Positions 59,946 to 64,000 of a stretch of 64,000 nt of DNA are shown piece by piece. This DNA is from UBA969 sp041694635. Its GTDB lineage: Bacteria > Planctomycetota > Planctomycetia > Gemmatales > Gemmataceae. How positions within the stretch are numbered: position 1 is the stretch's first letter; the number at the start of each line of letters is the position of its first letter. A program made the translations under genes and the position numbers. The notes under the pieces were generated by a model. The model saw only the letters and a program-made list of their open reading frames with translations, had not been told where the DNA came from and ran no database searches. The stretch spans positions 129,517-193,516 of the forward strand of contig JBDNHI010000010.1 of assembly GCA_041694635.1 (NCBI GenBank), read 5' to 3'.

Positions 59946-60060
59946 AACAAGTCTCCTAATAAATGGGGCTCAATTAAGTGTACGGATGTGAGTATAACCA
60001 AGGATTTTTCAGCCACAAGCCCAGCAGCATATTTTCTTAAACTTTCCCAAATACCTTATC

Positions 60061-61308
60061 CTAAAGCAATTTCTCTAATTCTTTGGCCCGAAGCACCGCT
60101 TGTTGATGCGTTTTCAATATCCCATCCAGTTGCTCATCCCTAATAAAATCCAAAATTTGTTTAAACTTAGGGCCTGGTTTCAATCCCAGTTCTTTGAGCT
60201 CTTCGCCCCCGATTAACTGAGGCGGGGTCAAAATATCAAAGTTCCATAGGGCAAGTTTCTCCCTACAGAATTTGACCGCATTTAAGTCACAGTCCCCGCC
60301 CAATAAGTTGGCTTGCATTAATTCCAACAAGTCTTGAATATTTGGGTTTGCTAAAAGTTTTTTTAATTCACAAAGTCTTAATTTCTCAGGCATTAACAAA
60401 GCATCTTTTAACGAAACCAATTCACAGGTGATGGCTAGTTCAGAGTTCGAAAGTTTTAACCTTCTACAAATCTCGTAGGCATTTTTTTTGGAAAGGTTTT
60501 GCAAGACAGATGCTAAGACTAAGGGAAACGACGCATTAGATGTTAAACCACCTAAAATTGCGAGAATATTTTGACCACCTTCCGTCTCATCTCCTTTAAA
60601 TACCTCGGGTAGAACTTGCTTTGCTAGACCCAACTCGATGAAAAGCCTCATTCCTTCAAGTCGACTTGGGTGATTAAAAATTTTGCGGAGTTCATCAGAA
60701 ATACGCTCGGCGCTAACAGCGCCTAGGGTATCAGAATGTGCAATTATTGAAGCTCTAGTTGAAGCATCAATTGTCAGTTGAAATCGTGGTGCGATCCTTA
60801 CCGCCCTCAGCATCCGTAAACGATCTTCCGCAAACCTCAACTCAGGATCTCCAATTGCCCGTAGGAGTTTTGATTTTAAATCGATTTGACCTTCAACATA
60901 ATCGACCAACTTCCCTGAAAGGGGGTCAAAGAACATACCATTAATCGTAAAGTCGCGACGGAGCGCATCTTCTCGCGCGCTACAATAACGAATTGCATCA
61001 GGCCTTCGGCCATCGGTGTAACCAAGGTCTGCACGGAAAGTTGCGACTTGAATAAGGACAGGTTTACCATTAGGCAAGATGGGTCCAATGACATCAATGA
61101 CGCCAAAACTGGCACCAACCGCAACGGTTCTTGGAAAAATTTTTCGTACTTGTTCAGGCCTTGCAGAAGTAGCAACATCATAATCGATGGGCACTAACCC
61201 AAGTAATTCATCACGCACACAACCGCCCGCCCACAAAGCCTCAAATCCTTCTTCGGTTAGCCTTTTGACCACATTGATAGCAAAGGCTCTATCGATAGAA
61301 TCATTCAT
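60061..61308 (-). CDS. tRNA nucleotidyltransferase/poly(A) polymerase family protein
   Basis: The 415-residue protein belongs to class II CCA-adding enzymes and poly(A) polymerases. Motif A is LWAGGCVRDELLGLVPIDYD (GG and DxD metal residues), followed by VGASFGVIDVIG, FRADLGYTDGRRPD, the nucleotide-binding ALRRDFTINGMFFDPLSGKL and the ERxRxxR-like RFAEDRLRMLRAVRIAPRF. Whether it adds CCA or poly(A) cannot be told from motifs alone; cca is most likely if it is the genome's only copy. ATG 61308 overlaps the end of rsmD (8 nt, ATGAATGA), so translation is coupled. An in-frame start further upstream would lie deeper in rsmD. Confidence 0.9.
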   Translation of the reverse strand: MNDSIDRAFAINVVKRLTEEGFEALWAGGCVRDELLGLVPIDYDVATSARPEQVRKIFPRTVAVGASFGVIDVIGPILPNGKPVLIQVATFRADLGYTDGRRPDAIRYCSAREDALRRDFTINGMFFDPLSGKLVDYVEGQIDLKSKLLRAIGDPELRFAEDRLRMLRAVRIAPRFQLTIDASTRASIIAHSDTLGAVSAERISDELRKIFNHPSRLEGMRLFIELGLAKQVLPEVFKGDETEGGQNILAILGGLTSNASFPLVLASVLQNLSKKNAYEICRRLKLSNSELAITCELVSLKDALLMPEKLRLCELKKLLANPNIQDLLELMQANLLGGDCDLNAVKFCREKLALWNFDILTPPQLIGGEELKELGLKPGPKFKQILDFIRDEQLDGILKTHQQAVLRAKELEKLL

Positions 61309-61912
61309 TTTTTTCCAACTCGGTTGCCCCTGCTTCCGCACTCGGGTCTTTTTTGACCCAGAACATTAACTCGTTTCTGCCGTAAATTCGCTTATCCCAA
61401 GCCGCATCGTCTGGGAGTTCTCCTATTGGGGTTTCGCTTTCGGTTTGAATAGCAATAACACTGCGTGGCTTAATTTTTTCTTGAAAAGACCGGATCATCG
61501 AAAAAAGCTCTTCTAACTGATTTTTATAATCAGCAAAAGGGGGACTAATAAAAACAATGCAACTTTCCGAGATAGGCATCCACCTTGCTGCCCACCTGTA
61601 AGCATCAGTGCAAACGACATGGCCAATTTCATAGACATTAAATTTCTTTAGATAGTTTTCGATAGTTTGGGCAAGCTGAAAATCCCGCTCCACGAAAGTG
61701 ACTTTAGAAGCACCCCGGCTGATAGCTTCGAGCCCGTTAACCCCTGTACCACCGAAGACATCAAAGAAAGGCATACCTTTTAAACCAATTCCTAAAATAC
61801 TAAATAAAGATTCGCGAACCCGCTGTGGGGTAGGCCTCATATTAGGGTTAACTTCAAATTCAATTTTTCTACCCCTAAGAATTCCAGCTACTACTCTAAC
61901 TTCGGTGCGCAC
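61301..61912 (-). CDS. rsmD: 16S rRNA (guanine-N2)-methyltransferase RsmD family
   Basis: RsmD methylates G966 of 16S rRNA. The 203-residue protein shows VAGILRGRKIEFEVNPNMRP, TPQRVRESLFSILG, the SAM-binding FFDVFGGTGVNGLEAISRGA, KVTFVERD, and the catalytic block CIVFISPPFADYKNQ. There the usual D/NPPY/F reads SPPF (Ser123). Start GTG 61912 has AGG upstream and gives the expected N-terminus. It forms a coupled two-gene unit with the downstream tRNA nucleotidyltransferase gene, linking two RNA maturation steps. Confidence 0.9.
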   Translation of the reverse strand: MRTEVRVVAGILRGRKIEFEVNPNMRPTPQRVRESLFSILGIGLKGMPFFDVFGGTGVNGLEAISRGASKVTFVERDFQLAQTIENYLKKFNVYEIGHVVCTDAYRWAARWMPISESCIVFISPPFADYKNQLEELFSMIRSFQEKIKPRSVIAIQTESETPIGELPDDAAWDKRIYGRNELMFWVKKDPSAEAGATELEKNE

Positions 61913-62063
61913 AATAACCTGCCTGTTCCAAAAAACACAGTTTCTGTAATAAGCATTATTCTAGCAGATTTAGGAGTTTTGGAGCTTTAAGATTGTCATA
62001 AATCAATGATTTATACTAATTTTGATACTTAAACCAACTTAAAGACTGGAACAAAAGCTAAGG

Positions 62064-63722
62064 TTATCGCTTTTCAACTTTGCTGGTACCGGTAGGAAGA
62101 TTTAACTGATTCAAAACTTGCTTCGATGGATCATACTTGCGATTTTTATTTGCTTCCGAACTTAAAGTAACCGCAGGTTCGTCACCCACAGCATTATTAG
62201 GCCCAAGCAAAAGCATCAATCGAACTTGCGACCGATTGTATATATTGATCGAAGCAACATAGTTAGCGTGGGCAGCTTCAAGGCCTCGAATACTTTGCAA
62301 AGCATCGGTCACCGTTGCACTAGGCGAATTTTGCTCCAACCTTAAATTATTGAGTCGATAGGTTTCTGCAGCGTGCTGAATTTGCTTAGAGCAAAGCTGA
62401 ATTTGTTGCTTGCCACTAATAATCGAATCTCTGGCCTCCTGAACCCCAGCTGACAATTTAAGCCTCAACTCCTTATAGGACAATTGGACCTGATTTAACT
62501 TAACATCAGCAATGCGCCGTTTTTCTCGGGAAGTATGCCATTCGGTAAGATTCCATTTTGCAGCCAACCCCAAGTCCCATCGGTTTGCCCAGTAAAGGCT
62601 AGAATTAGAACCCGCGCCAAACCCACCTTCCGCCATATTGATTTGTAAAATTGGCATTAACCTAGAGGGGCCGTCAATTTTAGAAATCCCCGATTGCACA
62701 TTTTCCAGCATCCCTTCCAGTTCGCGAATTCCTGGCCCATAAGCAATCGATTTCGCAACCATTTCTCTCATACCTACAGAAACATCAACCAAATCGATAG
62801 GCACAAAGTTCTCTTCAACCGGAACTAATTCAGAATCCGGGTCGATTCCAAGAAGAAAAGCTAGCTTCACCGCACAGGCATCACCCGCATGCTTAAGCTT
62901 TAAAATAGCTTGCTTTCTGCCGTTAATTTCAGCATTTATCATTTCCACCATCACAGCGGCTTCAGGTTGATTTTCTTTCATCCTTTGAGCACGATTTAGC
63001 TGATCGAGGTGATACTTCTCCAGTTCGCGTGCAACTGATTCACCCCGCCTTGCGGTTAGTAAATCAATATAAGAGGTTGCAGCTTCTAGGCATAATTCGG
63101 TGGTTACTTTGGTAAGTTCCGCTCGGGTCCGCCAATGATTGCGCTCCGACACCACTTGTTTGTAAGTTGCTTCTCTTAAATCTAACTCGGTTCTTAATTC
63201 AACATTTGGGTAAAGGGCACTTGTGCTGGATTTGATTAAATCGCCATTAAAATTCTGAATTCCACCCTCGTGTCTGTAATAGGCGATTCCGCCATAAATT
63301 GAAGGCAACCACGCTTTGGCAGCCAGTGCATTCTCGGCATTACTTTCTTCGAGCTTTTCTCGCATTACTGCAATTTGCGGATTTTGCTCCTCTGCAAGCC
63401 TTAACACAGTATCCAAATTAATAGGGATCGGCTTAGGCTGCTTGTTCAAATTTGTAAGATTGTTATTTCCCAATTGTTCAGAATTTGAATCAACCTTGTT
63501 GTTGATTAACAAGATGTCATCCGTGTTTTTTAATTTGTCTATAAGTTTTTGAGATTTTCCAACAACTTCCTTAGGAACTGGAATCGGTTTTTCTGTCCGC
63601 AATTGAGAATTAAAACATCCTGTACTTAAAAGGGAAAGGCTTCCTGCCCATATTATAAACGACCAAAAGCTACGCAGCTTATTGCCTTTACATTTCACAG
63701 GTATTTTTTCCCCGAGAACCAT
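62064..63722 (-). CDS. TolC-like outer membrane efflux lipoprotein
   Basis: The 552-residue protein is a lipoprotein of the outer membrane efflux (TolC/OprM) family. The signal ends in SLSLLSTGCFN, giving a lipobox with Cys about residue 36. After a polar linker, two repeats of helical coiled-coil regions follow: the first from about 105 (LDTVLRLAEEQNPQIAVMRE, LAAKAWLPSIYGGIAYYRHE), the second ending in GVQEARDSIISGKQQIQLCS, NNLRLEQNSPSATVTDALQS and HANYVASINIYNRSQVRLML. These match the repeated OEP domain, including the family's 'LPSI' turn. It would connect an inner-membrane pump (perhaps the MMPL protein) to the outside. AGGGGA lies before ATG 63722. No pump genes adjoin. Confidence 0.88.
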   Translation of the reverse strand: MVLGEKIPVKCKGNKLRSFWSFIIWAGSLSLLSTGCFNSQLRTEKPIPVPKEVVGKSQKLIDKLKNTDDILLINNKVDSNSEQLGNNNLTNLNKQPKPIPINLDTVLRLAEEQNPQIAVMREKLEESNAENALAAKAWLPSIYGGIAYYRHEGGIQNFNGDLIKSSTSALYPNVELRTELDLREATYKQVVSERNHWRTRAELTKVTTELCLEAATSYIDLLTARRGESVARELEKYHLDQLNRAQRMKENQPEAAVMVEMINAEINGRKQAILKLKHAGDACAVKLAFLLGIDPDSELVPVEENFVPIDLVDVSVGMREMVAKSIAYGPGIRELEGMLENVQSGISKIDGPSRLMPILQINMAEGGFGAGSNSSLYWANRWDLGLAAKWNLTEWHTSREKRRIADVKLNQVQLSYKELRLKLSAGVQEARDSIISGKQQIQLCSKQIQHAAETYRLNNLRLEQNSPSATVTDALQSIRGLEAAHANYVASINIYNRSQVRLMLLLGPNNAVGDEPAVTLSSEANKNRKYDPSKQVLNQLNLPTGTSKVEKR

Positions 63723-63913
63723 TATTATCCCCTGCCCTCAAACTGGAGGTATCTCATAACACTTAAATCATCGGTAATAAATGGGGGGAACTTTGCGGAG
63801 TTTGCTTAGAATAACGATTATTTCAGATGAAACACCAGAATAGCTAAGATAGATAAGAAAACTTAAGCAAAATCTTATTTACTTTGCTTAAGGTCAACTT
63901 TTATCCATTCAAT

Positions 63914-64000
63914 TTAAAATGCAGAAGACCCTTCCTGCTTTTTGGGAACATCAAAAAATAAACCTAAAATGATTGCTGCAACCAACGATACAAAGCAAGG
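63914..64000 (-). CDS. C-terminal end of a membrane transporter-like protein (truncated by window edge)
   Basis: The minus strand frame is open from the window end to TAA at 63914-63916, encoding 28 residues ending in FFDVPKKQEGSSAF. The first part (VSLVAAIILGLFF) is a hydrophobic helix and the basic tail fits the C-terminus of an MFS-like or similar membrane transporter. Too short to assign; the start lies beyond the window. It is upstream, in the same direction, of the TolC-like gene, with about 190 nt between. Confidence 0.5.
   Translation of the reverse strand, partial: PCFVSLVAAIILGLFFDVPKKQEGSSAF

Noticed and set aside
59946..60060. Search for a LexA box upstream of recA
   Set aside because: No clear GAAC-N4-GTTC or CTGT-N8-ACAG palindrome was seen; SOS control may use another consensus.

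Overview
The window looks like chromosomal DNA from a low-G+C member of the Planctomycetota, probably the class Planctomycetia. The markers are a PVC-type propeller/HEAT/CxxCH cytochrome protein, a DUF1080 (3-keto-disaccharide hydrolase) protein, an M81 peptidase, an orphan ATP-cone protein, a SecA of about 1220 residues, and tandem secreted proteins of a kind I associate with planctomycetes. Genus-level placement is not possible from the sequence alone. I found no rRNA, tRNA, CRISPR array, prophage or insertion sequence. It reads as ordinary core and envelope chromosome with small accessory modules.

Layout. 1-3.5 kb: the 3' end of ilvD, a small hypothetical gene and bamA. 3.8-8.9 kb: an SDR reductase, a DJ-1/PfpI protein, a xylose isomerase with an altered metal site, a rhodanese, and an MFS-acyltransferase fusion. 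8.9-14.8 kb: the large cytochrome/propeller protein and recD2, both on the minus strand. 15.1-18.4 kb: two tandem secreted proteins sharing a homologous domain. 19.3-24.2 kb: kdsD, kdsC and a giant LptC/LptA-like protein. 24.2-28.2 kb: DUF1080, an EamA transporter, a GNAT protein, then apt-hisI-hisG. 28.4-32.2 kb: a phosphoesterase, an MMPL transporter and rpsT. 32.3-42.5 kb: the ATP-cone protein, a GT2-GT-C fusion, secA, waaA and a class IV aminotransferase. 42.7-47.8 kb: a K+-independent membrane pyrophosphatase and cstA. 48-55 kb: a lipoprotein nuclease/phosphatase, tatA, a DUF486 gene with a broken start, and an M81/RraA/MFS module. 55-64 kb: a YHS-domain protein, a sugar isomerase, an HtrA-like protease, recA, a tRNA nucleotidyltransferase gene with rsmD, and a TolC-like lipoprotein.

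The strongest theme is a Gram-negative style envelope. KDO is made (kdsD, kdsC) and transferred (waaA). A lipid A-type glycosyltransferase fusion, an Lpt-like bridge protein, BamA, a TolC-like protein, SecA and TatA complete the set. A second theme is carbon and energy scavenging: CstA, PVC cytochrome, DUF1080, two xylose-isomerase-like TIM barrels and the M81/RraA/MFS module.

I do not see a clearly new multi-gene system. The observations most worth following are an amber codon directly after the start of the DUF486 gene, an Asp-to-His change at a metal ligand of the xylose isomerase, the multi-repeat Lpt-like protein beside the KDO genes, a perfect inverted repeat covering the ribosome binding site of the second tandem secreted protein, and the divergent M81/RraA/MFS cluster.
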